This document shows, one piece after another, positions 43,871 to 52,574 of a stretch of 64,000 nt of DNA. Origin of the DNA: Alkalihalobacillus sp. YIM B00296 (lineage in GTDB: Bacteria > Bacillota > Bacilli > Bacillales > Fictibacillaceae). Below the pieces are notes generated by a model. That model was not told the origin of the DNA. It was given only the letters and a program-made list of their open reading frames with translations, and searched no databases. The position numbers and the translations under genes are program-made. Every line of letters starts with the position of its first letter. The first letter of the stretch is position 1. Where the stretch lies: positions 24,721 to 88,720 of the forward strand of contig NZ_JAIBLJ010000015.1 in NCBI RefSeq assembly GCF_020179385.1, in the 5' to 3' direction.

Positions 43871-44647
43871 TCAGGACTTGACCGGGACGGGGGCTTTCAC
43901 GAACGTGTTCTTCAGAGTGCCGATCTCATCAATTTTGCATTCGACGACATCACCGTCCTTTACAAAATGGGCCCCTAATGGACTGCCTGTCAAAATAACA
44001 TCACCTGGTTGGAGGGACATGACCTTTAAAAGATAAGCAATCATGTCTTTTAACGGCACGATCATGAGCTCCGTCGGGCTGTTTTGTTTCTGCTCGCCAT
44101 TCACCTCCGCTCTTACATGGACTTTACTTGGATCAAGCTCCGTTTCGATGACCGGACCGATCGGCGTGAATGTATCGAATGCCTTCCCAAGGGTCCAATG
44201 GCCGTTCTCATGGAAAAATTGTGGAGCTGTCACATCATTTCCGATGGTGTACCCGAAAATAAAGTCAAGGACTTCTTCTTTCGGGACATTTTTCATTTCC
44301 TTCCCGATGACGACCGCCAATTCTGACTCAAATTTGATTTCATCAAGGCTTTCAGGAACGATCACTTCGGTATCAGGCCCTGTTACAGAGGAATCCGGTT
44401 TGAAAAAGAAGACTGGCATTTCCGGCAATAAAGATGGGAGTTCCTCCATCTTACCGACATAATTGGCGCCGATTCCGATGATTTTATTCGGGACGATCGG
44501 TGCCAGGAGCTCGACATCGTCTCTTGCCGCCAATTCACCGCTATATTCCCAGCTTCCAAAAAGTTCTCCCTTAATCAACTTGATTCCATCCTCAGTAACC
44601 ACACCATAATGCTCTATCTCTTTATACATGAATCTAGCAAACTTCAT
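43871..44647 (-). CDS. Fumarylacetoacetate hydrolase (FAH) family protein
   Basis: A 258-residue member of the FAH superfamily, whose members hydrolyse or decarboxylate beta-keto acids or act as acylpyruvate hydrolases and oxaloacetate decarboxylases. Metal ligands are visible in the E-x-E motif KFESELAVVIGKE near residue 103 and in the GNDVTAP region near 132. The late signature is LQPGDVILTGSPLGAHFVKDGD. The start at 44647 lies eight bases after AGGAG; upstream starts overlap that site. It is placed between glcD and the permease, so its substrate may be linked to glyoxylate or a related 2-oxo acid. That is inference. Confidence 0.88.
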   Translation of the reverse strand: MKFARFMYKEIEHYGVVTEDGIKLIKGELFGSWEYSGELAARDDVELLAPIVPNKIIGIGANYVGKMEELPSLLPEMPVFFFKPDSSVTGPDTEVIVPESLDEIKFESELAVVIGKEMKNVPKEEVLDFIFGYTIGNDVTAPQFFHENGHWTLGKAFDTFTPIGPVIETELDPSKVHVRAEVNGEQKQNSPTELMIVPLKDMIAYLLKVMSLQPGDVILTGSPLGAHFVKDGDVVECKIDEIGTLKNTFVKAPVPVKS

Positions 44648-44691
44648 TTCCATCACTCCTAAGCTGATTATTTCTTTTATGTCCAAAACGC

Positions 44692-46134
44692 CTACATCAC
44701 CTTTTTGACATCCATGCAGCGGCTTGGTGTCGGGAACAGCTTCCCACTATTCAACAAGCCATCCGGATTGAACACGTCACGGACATTGGTCTGCGCCTCT
44801 AATTCTTCCTCGGTAAAAATGAAACGCATCTCCTCGATCTTTTCAATTCCTACACCATGTTCCCCGGTAATGGAGCCGCCTACATCGGCACACGCCTTCA
44901 AACAGTCTGACCCAGCTTTCAACGCTTTTTCCGTCTCTCCAGGTTTTCTCGAGTCGAACAGGATCAACGGATGAAGATTTCCATCTCCCGCATGGAAAAT
45001 GTTCGCAATCCTGAGCTCTGATTCCTCACTGATTTTCCGGATATTCCTAAGGACTTCTGGAAGCTTACTTCGCGGGATCACCCCATCCTGGACAAGATAG
45101 TCAGGGGAAATCGCACCCATTGCTCCGAATCCGGTCTTCCGGTTCGCCCACCATCTTCCTCTTTCCTCTTCACTTTCTGCAACCTTCACTTCACGTACAT
45201 TCCATCTCCGGCAGACATTCATGATCTCTTCGATCTGTTCAGCAATCCCTGTAATGATGCCATCCACTTCGATCAGCAGCAATGCTTCGATATCATCCGG
45301 GTGACCAACTGGATATGTTCCAGCCTCGACGCCTTCGATCGCTGTCTTATCCATCATTTCAAGTGCAGCTGGTACGATTCCTGCCGAGATGATATCGGAC
45401 ACAGCCTGGCTACCATTCTCAACATCATCAAAATAAGCAAGAACTGTTTGTTTCCCTTCTGGATTCTTCAAAATCCGGACGGTGATTTTCGTTACGATTC
45501 CAAGAGTACCTTCAGAACCGGTAAGGAGCCCGAGCAAATCGTACCCTGGGGCATCCGGCAACCCGTTTTCACTGATCTCGATAATTTCCCCATCCGGCAG
45601 GACCACTTCAAGCCCTAATATGTGGTTCGTGGTCACACCATATTTCAGACAGTGTGCTCCTCCTGCGTTTTCCGCCACATTTCCCCCGATCGTACAGACA
45701 TACTGACTCGATGGGTCAGGGGCATAGTAATAGCCTTTGTCCGCGATTGAATTCGTTAGCTTCAGATTGACGAAACCAGGCTGAACGACCGCTTGCCTGT
45801 TTTCGAAGTCGACACTTAACAAATTTTTCATTTTCACTAGACTGATGATGACTTCTCCATTTAGTGGAATCGCTCCCCCACTCAAGCCAGTCCCTGCTCC
45901 CCGGGCCAGGAACGGCATTTTATGAGCTGAGCAATATTTTACGACCGCAGCAACCTCGGCTGTATCCTTTGGGAACACGACCGCTTTCGGAATCGCCTTA
46001 TGAATCGTGAATCCATCACAATCGTAGGATAGGAGGTCTTCTTTTTTATACAAGATGGACTTCTTACCAACAATGTCGGCTAAGTGTTCAATGGTTGGAT
46101 CTCTTGGTGTTTTCTTCTTTTTTGTAAAAAACAT
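44692..46134 (-). CDS. glcD: Glycolate oxidase subunit GlcD (FAD-linked oxidase)
   Basis: A 480-residue FAD-dependent 2-hydroxyacid dehydrogenase subunit of the VAO family. The FAD-binding domain carries FLARGAGTGLSGGAIPLNGEV near residue 78 and GGNVAENAGGAHCLKYG near 152. The C-terminal oxidase domain ends with ITGEHGVGIEKI and the terminal FNPDGLLNSGKLFP. It catalyses glycolate (or D-lactate) to glyoxylate (or pyruvate) with GlcE and GlcF. The start at 46134 has a nine-base spacer to GGGAGGGG; a TTG two codons earlier is too close. It follows glcF with six bases between. Confidence 0.95.
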   Translation of the reverse strand: MFFTKKKKTPRDPTIEHLADIVGKKSILYKKEDLLSYDCDGFTIHKAIPKAVVFPKDTAEVAAVVKYCSAHKMPFLARGAGTGLSGGAIPLNGEVIISLVKMKNLLSVDFENRQAVVQPGFVNLKLTNSIADKGYYYAPDPSSQYVCTIGGNVAENAGGAHCLKYGVTTNHILGLEVVLPDGEIIEISENGLPDAPGYDLLGLLTGSEGTLGIVTKITVRILKNPEGKQTVLAYFDDVENGSQAVSDIISAGIVPAALEMMDKTAIEGVEAGTYPVGHPDDIEALLLIEVDGIITGIAEQIEEIMNVCRRWNVREVKVAESEEERGRWWANRKTGFGAMGAISPDYLVQDGVIPRSKLPEVLRNIRKISEESELRIANIFHAGDGNLHPLILFDSRKPGETEKALKAGSDCLKACADVGGSITGEHGVGIEKIEEMRFIFTEEELEAQTNVRDVFNPDGLLNSGKLFPTPSRCMDVKKVM

Positions 46135-46140
46135 GGACAA

Positions 46141-47541
46141 TCACCCCTCCCTTGCAGCTATAGTCTGTTTATCATCCGAGGTTCCTAAGCCATTCTTCTG
46201 GTCCTGTTGATAAGCCCAGTCGAGCAATTGGACAGTGTGGACGATCTCCGCCCTCCTGCCGTATTTTTGTACCCCGATCGCCATTTGCAGCATACAGCCA
46301 GGATTACCCATCGAAATCATTTCGACATCCCGCGGTACATTCTCCATTTTCCGCTCCAGGACGGCTCCTGCCATTTCCGGGTTCGTGATGTTATAAATCC
46401 CAGCGCTCCCACAGCACATATCGGCATTCGGCTGTTCGACATACTCTACGCCGTTGATATCATTGAGAAGTTTGCGTGGTTCATGGCGGATTCCCTGCCC
46501 ATGAGCCAAATGACAGGCGTCATGATAAGTGATCCGCTTGTTCAATTTGCTATGCGGTTTTTCATAGCCGGTGTCATACAGATATTTTGAAATATCCTCG
46601 ACTTTTTTGGTGAATTCTTCGGCTTTCTCTTTCCATTCAGGGTCATTCCGGAACAGCTCTGGATATTCTTTTAACGCACAACCGCATCCGGCTGCATTGA
46701 CAATGACTTTCTCCGCATCACGGAATGCTTCGATATTCTGCTTGGCGAGTTTTTTTCCGGTCCCGCGGTCCCCCGCATGAACATGAAGAGCTCCACAGCA
46801 TGTCTGGTTTTTCGGTAAAACGACTTCGTTGCCGTTATAGGTCAGGACATTGATCGTCGACTGATTGATATCGGCGAACATGACATCCATAATGCATCCT
46901 GTCAGCATCGCGACCCTTGCTTTTGGCTTGCTGCTGGCAGGAATCACATCGACATCCTTGTATTTCTTCTGGACCGATTGTTGGATCGGTGGCATGATCG
47001 ATTCCATCTCGACAAGATGCTTCGGCATTACCTTCAAGGCCCCTGATTTCCGAACGGCTTTTTGCAGGCCGCTCTTCTGGTAAAATTTCAGGATACCACC
47101 GACACCATTCAAGCGATTTTTATGCGGGAAAAGATCCTTCAGGAACAGGCGGCTCACTACTCCTTTCCAACCTTTCAACGGCATCGCTTGGCGGATTTGT
47201 CCCCTCGCTTCTTCAATCAATCCGCCGACATCGACGTCTGCGGGACACGCCGTCGTACACGCACGGCAATCAAGGCACTGGAAAACCGGGTCCATGAAGT
47301 GTTCATTCACCTCCAGTTTTCCTTCTGCAACCGATTTGATCAGATGGACACGGCCACGGGGCGAATGCTGCTCCTGCCCAGTTTCGAGATAGGTCGGACA
47401 TGATTCGAGACACATCCCGCAATGGACACAATCTGCCCACTTTTCCTCATCAGGGTGATCGTCCCATAAGTAATTGCTCAAACTATTAGAGGTACAGGGC
47501 GGTTCATTATTCGTTTGTTGTTCCTTCATTTCTACAGCCAT
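46141..47541 (-). CDS. glcF: Glycolate oxidase iron-sulfur subunit GlcF
   Basis: A 466-residue electron-transfer subunit. It has two ferredoxin-type [4Fe-4S] clusters near residues 40-105: CVHCGMCLESCP and CLDCRACTTACP. Two CCG (cysteine-rich) domains follow, with MLTGCIMD...TCCGALHVHAGD in the first and YHDACHLAHG...MCCGSAG in the second. It accepts electrons from GlcD/GlcE and passes them to quinone at the membrane. The start follows AGGAGG with an eight-base spacer. It lies between glcE and glcD. Confidence 0.95.
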   Translation of the reverse strand: MAVEMKEQQTNNEPPCTSNSLSNYLWDDHPDEEKWADCVHCGMCLESCPTYLETGQEQHSPRGRVHLIKSVAEGKLEVNEHFMDPVFQCLDCRACTTACPADVDVGGLIEEARGQIRQAMPLKGWKGVVSRLFLKDLFPHKNRLNGVGGILKFYQKSGLQKAVRKSGALKVMPKHLVEMESIMPPIQQSVQKKYKDVDVIPASSKPKARVAMLTGCIMDVMFADINQSTINVLTYNGNEVVLPKNQTCCGALHVHAGDRGTGKKLAKQNIEAFRDAEKVIVNAAGCGCALKEYPELFRNDPEWKEKAEEFTKKVEDISKYLYDTGYEKPHSKLNKRITYHDACHLAHGQGIRHEPRKLLNDINGVEYVEQPNADMCCGSAGIYNITNPEMAGAVLERKMENVPRDVEMISMGNPGCMLQMAIGVQKYGRRAEIVHTVQLLDWAYQQDQKNGLGTSDDKQTIAAREG

Positions 47542-47542
47542 T

Positions 47543-48835
47543 TCATATACCTCCTATAAAACGCTTGTGATTCAAGGTGTTTTTGGGATCCACTTTCCGT
47601 TTGATGCCTTCGAACAGGAAAAAGTAAGAAGGCTTATCGTGCCAGGTGTCGATTTTTTTCCGCAGTTCAAATGGCAGATGCTTAATGGTTGTAAATCCTT
47701 GCTTTGTCCTGACAAAATCACGCAAGCTAGCAATGGTAGATGTGACTGCTTCTTCTGGCCCTTTCAAAATGACAAAACTCACTCCATGGCCGAGCCCGCC
47801 ATGAGCATCCAGTTCTGCTTTGTTCACTTGCTTCAGCAGGCGCACTTCCTCGAGGATGTCGAACACCTGTATGTTCCTGCTGCTGATTTTGACGGTCGCC
47901 TGGACATGGTCAGCTGGTTCATTTTCTTTCAATGCGTTCGGCTGGATGACGGAAAACCCCTTCCAAAATTCCCTTGATTCATCTGAAGATAAATTGGACA
48001 GGATCGCCGCATCCGGTTTGTTCGCTGCAACCCATTCCTCTTGGTAACGGACAGCCCTTTCCACATCCTCGAACGCGATCAGAAGAGTATATTCCTCCCG
48101 ATCGAGCAGCTTTTTCGATAAAGCAGGGTTCACCAGTTCGAGTGATGCCGGTTCAATCATCGAACCCTGCAGCTTCACCGTAAACGCTTTCAATTCTTCC
48201 AACCGATCTTCGTCGATCGATAAAAGGACCAGGCTTTCAAACTTTGGCAGCGGCCGTAATTTCATCGTTATTTCCGAGATCACACCTAACGTCCCCATCG
48301 AACCGATGAACAATTTGTTCATATCATACCCCGCCACATTTTTAACGACTTTCCCGCCTGTACGGATAACACTTCCATCAGCATAAACGACCCTCAATCC
48401 GATGACCAGATCCCTAGCAGCCCCATATTTCAACCTTTTCGGACCGCTTTCATTCGCCGCGATGACACCACCGATCGTCGCCTCCTCCGGCCAGCTGGGA
48501 TCTATGGAAACCATCTGATCATGCTTTTTGAGGTATCCCTGAAGTTCCGCTATTGTCGTGCCAGGCCTTGCCGTCACTGTCATATCACCGACAGTGTGCT
48601 CAACGATCCCTTTATAATTGGCGAGGGAGAGAACGAGGTCGTATTCTTCTTTCACACCGCCATAACCACGCTTCGTCCCCCTTCCCATCACTGAAATCTT
48701 TTTCCCTTCCTCATTTGCAGTGCAGAGGATTTGCTGGATCTCTTCTTCACTTTTCGGGGTGACCACGGATAACCCCGTATTTCCGTATTTTTTCGATAAA
48801 ACGAGTTGGCCACCACTGACTTCTTTCAATTCCAC
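47543..48835 (-). CDS. glcE: Glycolate oxidase subunit GlcE-like (FAD-binding oxidase)
   Basis: A 430-residue VAO-type FAD-binding protein, paralogous to GlcD. The FAD motif is KISVMGRGTKRGYGG near residue 45, with ATIGGVIAANESGPKRLKYG near 122 and the KVVKNVAGYDMNKLFIGSMGTLG segment typical of GlcE. The C-terminal domain is shorter than in GlcD. The start at 48835 (GTG) has an eight-base spacer to AAAGGGG; the GTG at 48844 directly abuts it. It is the first gene of glcE-glcF-glcD-FAH-lctP. Confidence 0.93.
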   Translation of the reverse strand: MELKEVSGGQLVLSKKYGNTGLSVVTPKSEEEIQQILCTANEEGKKISVMGRGTKRGYGGVKEEYDLVLSLANYKGIVEHTVGDMTVTARPGTTIAELQGYLKKHDQMVSIDPSWPEEATIGGVIAANESGPKRLKYGAARDLVIGLRVVYADGSVIRTGGKVVKNVAGYDMNKLFIGSMGTLGVISEITMKLRPLPKFESLVLLSIDEDRLEELKAFTVKLQGSMIEPASLELVNPALSKKLLDREEYTLLIAFEDVERAVRYQEEWVAANKPDAAILSNLSSDESREFWKGFSVIQPNALKENEPADHVQATVKISSRNIQVFDILEEVRLLKQVNKAELDAHGGLGHGVSFVILKGPEEAVTSTIASLRDFVRTKQGFTTIKHLPFELRKKIDTWHDKPSYFFLFEGIKRKVDPKNTLNHKRFIGGI

Positions 48836-48944
48836 AATATCCACCCCTTTTTAGAGTGATCTCTTGTTTATGGATTCTTCGCAAGTGATCAACCACTGTT
48901 GCTTTACAAACTGGGCTTGTTCCCTATTTATGTGCATTCAAGGT

Positions 48945-49070
48945 CCTAAAAAACACTATATAAGTACCTTTAGTTCCATTTTCAGCGTCCTAAGGGACTC
49001 ATAAAGCTCCTATGAGTACCTTATGGTCGGTTTCCAGTGTTCTAAGGAACTCATAAAACATTCATGATAC
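48945..49070. repeat. Imperfect ~50 bp tandem repeat upstream of glcE
   Basis: Two and a half units share TTTTCAGCGTCCTAAGGGACTCATAAA (as CAGTGTTCTAAGGAACTCATAAA in the next unit), followed by TATGAGTACCTTA-like sequence. The units contain the dyad TCATAAAGC...TATGAG. It occupies most of the 344-base gap between malate synthase and glcE, beyond the terminator at 49134. No coding potential is seen. Confidence 0.55.
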
Positions 49071-49133
49071 TTAAACTGCAGGATTAAACAGGATACGGTC
49101 GGGCCTAAATTACTTCATCGATGTTTTAAAGAA

Positions 49134-49166
49134 AAGACCACTAACTGCACGTGAGTTAATGGTCTT
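49134..49166 (-). terminator. Terminator after malate synthase G
   Basis: AAGACCA pairs with TGGTCTT and CTAACT with AGTTAA around a short ACG-containing loop. TTTTCTTT follows on the minus strand. It separates glcB from the glcEFD unit. Confidence 0.88.
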
Positions 49167-49179
49167 ATGCTTTGAGATG

Positions 49180-51357
49180 TTATTTCTGAGCCAGCATACG
49201 CTGTTTCGCTTCAATTCGACGGCGATGGAGGATCGGTTCTGTATAGCCGCTCGGTTGTTCGTACCCTTTGAAGACCAGATCGCACGCAGCCTGGAAACCG
49301 ACCGAATTGTCATAGTCCTCGGACATCGGCTTATAATCCGGGTCACCAGCATTCTGTTGATCAACAACCTTGGCCATGCGCTTCAACGTCTCCAATACCT
49401 GTTCTTCTGTACAGATTCCATGGTGGAGCCAGTTAGCCATATGCTGGCTGGAAATCCGCAATGTCGCACGGTCTTCCATCAAGTCGACGTTGTTGATATC
49501 CGGCACCTTCGAACAGCCGATGCCATACTCTACCCAACGGACGACATAACCAAGGATCCCTTGCGCATTGTTATCCAATTCTTCCTGAATTTCCTCTGGA
49601 CTCCAATCCGGATTGGTTTCAACAGGGATTTGCAGGATGTCATCTTTATAATCATCTGTCATTTCAAGTAGGTTATTTTGCACTTCCTTTACATCGATCT
49701 GGTGATAATGGAGCGCATGGAGCGTTGCGGCAGTCGGAGACGGAACCCAGGCGGTATTCGCACCAGCCTCAAGCTGACTGCCCTTCTGTCTGATCATATC
49801 CGCCATCAAGTCAGGCATCGCCCACATTCCTTTGCCGATCTGGGCTTTACCCTGGAACCCGCTCGCAAGGCCGACCTGGACGTTCGATTTTTCATAACCC
49901 TGCAGCCATTTCGATGATTTCATCTCATGCTTACGGATCATCGGCCCGGCTTCGATGGACGTATGCATTTCATCACCTGTTCGGTCTAAGAAACCGGTAT
50001 TGATGAACACAATCCTCTCTTTCACCTTTTCGATACAAGCCTTCAAGTTCAATGTCGTCCGGCGTTCCTCATCCATGACACCGATCTTCAACGTATTCCT
50101 TTTCACACCGATCAGATCCTCTGTCCGATCAAAAAGTTCATTTGCAAAAGCGACTTCCTCTGAACCATGCATTTTCGGCTTGACGATATAGATCGAACCC
50201 TTTTTCGAATTCTGATACCGTCCATTCCCGAGAAGATCATGCTTGGCTATGAGTCCGGTCACAACCGTATCCAGGATCCCTTCTGGAACTTCCTGGCCAT
50301 CCTTATCCAATACCGCCTGACTCGTCATCAGATGGCCCACGTTCCTTGCGAACATGAGGGAACGTCCCGGCAATGTATATGGCTTCCCATCAGGTGAGAT
50401 ATATTCACGGTCGGGATTGAGCGTCCGGTTGACCGTTTTCAGCCCCTTGGAAAACGAGCTGGATAGATCCCCTTTTATCAACCCCAGGTAATTTTTATAG
50501 ACGAGCACCTTATCTTCAGCATCCACTGCTGTCACGGAATCTTCAAAGTCCATGATCGTTGTCAGTGCAGATTCGGTGAAAACATCTTTTACACCCGCTC
50601 TGTCTTTCTGGCCGATCGGATGATCACGATCGATTTGGATTTCGAGATGGATGCCGTTATTCTTCAAAAGTACCGCTTCAGGCTCATTTTCATTGCCCTG
50701 ATAACCGACAAATTGAGATTCATCCTTCAAGCGCGTCGTTTCGCCATTGAATAAAGAAACAGCCAGTCTACCGCCGACAATCGCGTAGCCTGTTACGCCC
50801 TGATACGTTCCTTTTGATAAAGGGACGGTTCTATCAAGGAAATCCTTCGCGTAAGAAATGACTTTTTCACCACGAACTGGATTATAGGATCCGTTCTTGC
50901 CCGCTCCACCTTCCTCGCTGATCGTGTCCGTTCCGTAAAGTGCGTCATACAGACTACCCCACCGAGCATTCGCGGCGTTGATCGCATAACGAGAATTGTT
51001 GACGGGAACGACAAGCTGCGGTCCAGGCTGTATCGCGATTTCATCATCGACATTCTCGGTTGACACCTTGAATTCCCCAGCTTCCGGCTCTAAATAATTT
51101 AACTCTCGTAAAAAGGACTTATACTCCTCAAGAGCGAAGTCTGTATTTGTTTTATGCCACTCGTGTATCCTGTTTTGCAATTCATCCCGCTTCTCCAGCA
51201 ATTCTTTATTTTTAGGTGCTAGCTCATCGACGATCTTTTCCAGGACAGCCCAGAACGAAACAGCAGAGACCTCACTTCCAGGTACGGCTTCAGAATTGAT
51301 AAAATCATATAAGACTTGGGCAACTTGGAGATTGCCGACTTTTACATAGTCTGCCAT
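49180..51357 (-). CDS. glcB: Malate synthase G
   Basis: A 725-residue monomeric malate synthase that condenses glyoxylate with acetyl-CoA to give malate and CoA. The TIM-barrel core contains [15 protein letters not shown] near residue 265 with the Mg2+-binding acidic residues. [11 protein letters not shown] and the catalytic arginine region [12 protein letters not shown] lie nearby, and the late [19 protein letters not shown] segment is typical of the G isoform. The start at 51357 (MADYVKVG) follows AGGAGG by seven bases and gives the usual length (~725). Together with GlcDEF it completes assimilation of glycolate. A LysR regulator is divergently encoded. Confidence 0.97.
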   Translation of the reverse strand: MADYVKVGNLQVAQVLYDFINSEAVPGSEVSAVSFWAVLEKIVDELAPKNKELLEKRDELQNRIHEWHKTNTDFALEEYKSFLRELNYLEPEAGEFKVSTENVDDEIAIQPGPQLVVPVNNSRYAINAANARWGSLYDALYGTDTISEEGGAGKNGSYNPVRGEKVISYAKDFLDRTVPLSKGTYQGVTGYAIVGGRLAVSLFNGETTRLKDESQFVGYQGNENEPEAVLLKNNGIHLEIQIDRDHPIGQKDRAGVKDVFTESALTTIMDFEDSVTAVDAEDKVLVYKNYLGLIKGDLSSSFSKGLKTVNRTLNPDREYISPDGKPYTLPGRSLMFARNVGHLMTSQAVLDKDGQEVPEGILDTVVTGLIAKHDLLGNGRYQNSKKGSIYIVKPKMHGSEEVAFANELFDRTEDLIGVKRNTLKIGVMDEERRTTLNLKACIEKVKERIVFINTGFLDRTGDEMHTSIEAGPMIRKHEMKSSKWLQGYEKSNVQVGLASGFQGKAQIGKGMWAMPDLMADMIRQKGSQLEAGANTAWVPSPTAATLHALHYHQIDVKEVQNNLLEMTDDYKDDILQIPVETNPDWSPEEIQEELDNNAQGILGYVVRWVEYGIGCSKVPDINNVDLMEDRATLRISSQHMANWLHHGICTEEQVLETLKRMAKVVDQQNAGDPDYKPMSEDYDNSVGFQAACDLVFKGYEQPSGYTEPILHRRRIEAKQRMLAQK

Positions 51358-51686
51358 ATGAATTCCTCCTATCGAGTATGGATCATGAACGGACAATCTA
51401 GCCACTTCAATCTTTGACCAGTTGTACGTTTAATTCTTTCCTTTTCTTTTCAATGTTCAGAATTTATAAACGATTCACAATACTATCTTATAATAAAATT
51501 GTCCATATCCATAATATATATTTGGAATGTTGATTATGCATTTTAGTTATAATAGACTTTCTATTAGAATAGAAACCTTGCAGATTATGGTATTGTGCCA
51601 TCACTTCCCTTCTTCCATAGGGGGTGTCGCAATTTTATTTTCATTTTACAAACCCAAAATTTTCAAAGCAGGAAGGAGTGAGATCG
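51358..51686. other. Divergent intergenic region between glcB and lysR
   Basis: An AT-rich divergent control region of 329 bases. On the minus strand TGGACA-17-TATTGT (about 51481-51509) is a possible glcB promoter. Near 51556-51571 TTCTATTAGAATAGAA is a T-N11-A type dyad suited to a LysR regulator. Both calls are inference from pattern. Confidence 0.4.
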
Positions 51687-52568
51687 ATGGATATCCGTCA
51701 CCTGGAATATTTTTCAGAGGTTGCACGACATTTAAGCTTTACGAAGGCCGCTGCCACATTACACGTATCGCAACCATCCATCAGCAAAGCAATCAAGCAT
51801 TTAGAGGAAGAATTAGGGGTGTCTTTGTTTTATCGTTCCAAAGAATTGGAATTGACCGACGCTGGTAAAGCGGTGCTCATCAATGCCAAAAATGTATTGC
51901 AAGCCTTCCATAATTTGACCTCAGAACTAACAGACATCATGGAACTGAAGAAAGGGGAAATCAGGATCGGAATTCCACCGATCATCGGAGCTGCTTTTTT
52001 TTCAAAACTGATCAGTCGATTTAAAGAGGCCTATCCTCATGTTGTAATATCGTTGGACGAGGTCGGATCGAAGAGCATCAAACAAGGGGTCGAAGAAGGG
52101 TCACTCGATATTGGGCTGGTTTGTAATCTACCGGACAGCATAGGGAATTTCGAAATGGTGAGGGTGATCAATGACCCATTGATGCTCATCGCACATAAGG
52201 AAAATCCATTGGCTGAGAAAGACGCCGTCGATCTGTCGGCCCTCGAAAACGAACCCTTCATCTTATACCGTCAGGACTTCACCCTTCATGACCGGATCCT
52301 GGAGGAGTGTTCAAAGAACGGCTTTACGCCGAACGTCGTCTGCCAGAGTTCGCAAAAGGATTTCATGATCGAAATGGTCGAGGCGAAACTTGGGATCGCC
52401 TTGTTACCTGGTAAAATTGCAAGCTCGATCACCAATCCACATATCCATGCTCTCCCGTTAACGAATTCCAGTATAAGCCTGGAACTGGGTTTGCTTTGGA
52501 AGAAAAATAAATACCTGCCATTCGCAGTCCGGGAATTCATAGAGATGTCGAAGGGGTTCTTGCCTTAA
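51687..52568 (+). CDS. LysR-family transcriptional regulator
   Basis: A 293-residue LTTR. The N-terminal winged HTH has the family signature LSFTKAAATLHVSQPSISKAIKHLEEELG (residues 17-45 region), and a C-terminal periplasmic-binding-protein-like effector domain begins near 92 with KGEIRIGIPPIIG. The start at 51687 (MDIRHLEYF) follows AAGGAG by nine bases and matches the usual LTTR N-terminus; the ATG at 51624 would add an unlikely extension. It is divergent to glcB, which suggests it controls malate synthase and possibly the glc operon, with glyoxylate or glycolate as a plausible inducer. Confidence 0.93.
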   Translation: MDIRHLEYFSEVARHLSFTKAAATLHVSQPSISKAIKHLEEELGVSLFYRSKELELTDAGKAVLINAKNVLQAFHNLTSELTDIMELKKGEIRIGIPPIIGAAFFSKLISRFKEAYPHVVISLDEVGSKSIKQGVEEGSLDIGLVCNLPDSIGNFEMVRVINDPLMLIAHKENPLAEKDAVDLSALENEPFILYRQDFTLHDRILEECSKNGFTPNVVCQSSQKDFMIEMVEAKLGIALLPGKIASSITNPHIHALPLTNSSISLELGLLWKKNKYLPFAVREFIEMSKGFLP

Positions 52569-52574
52569 AAGCAT

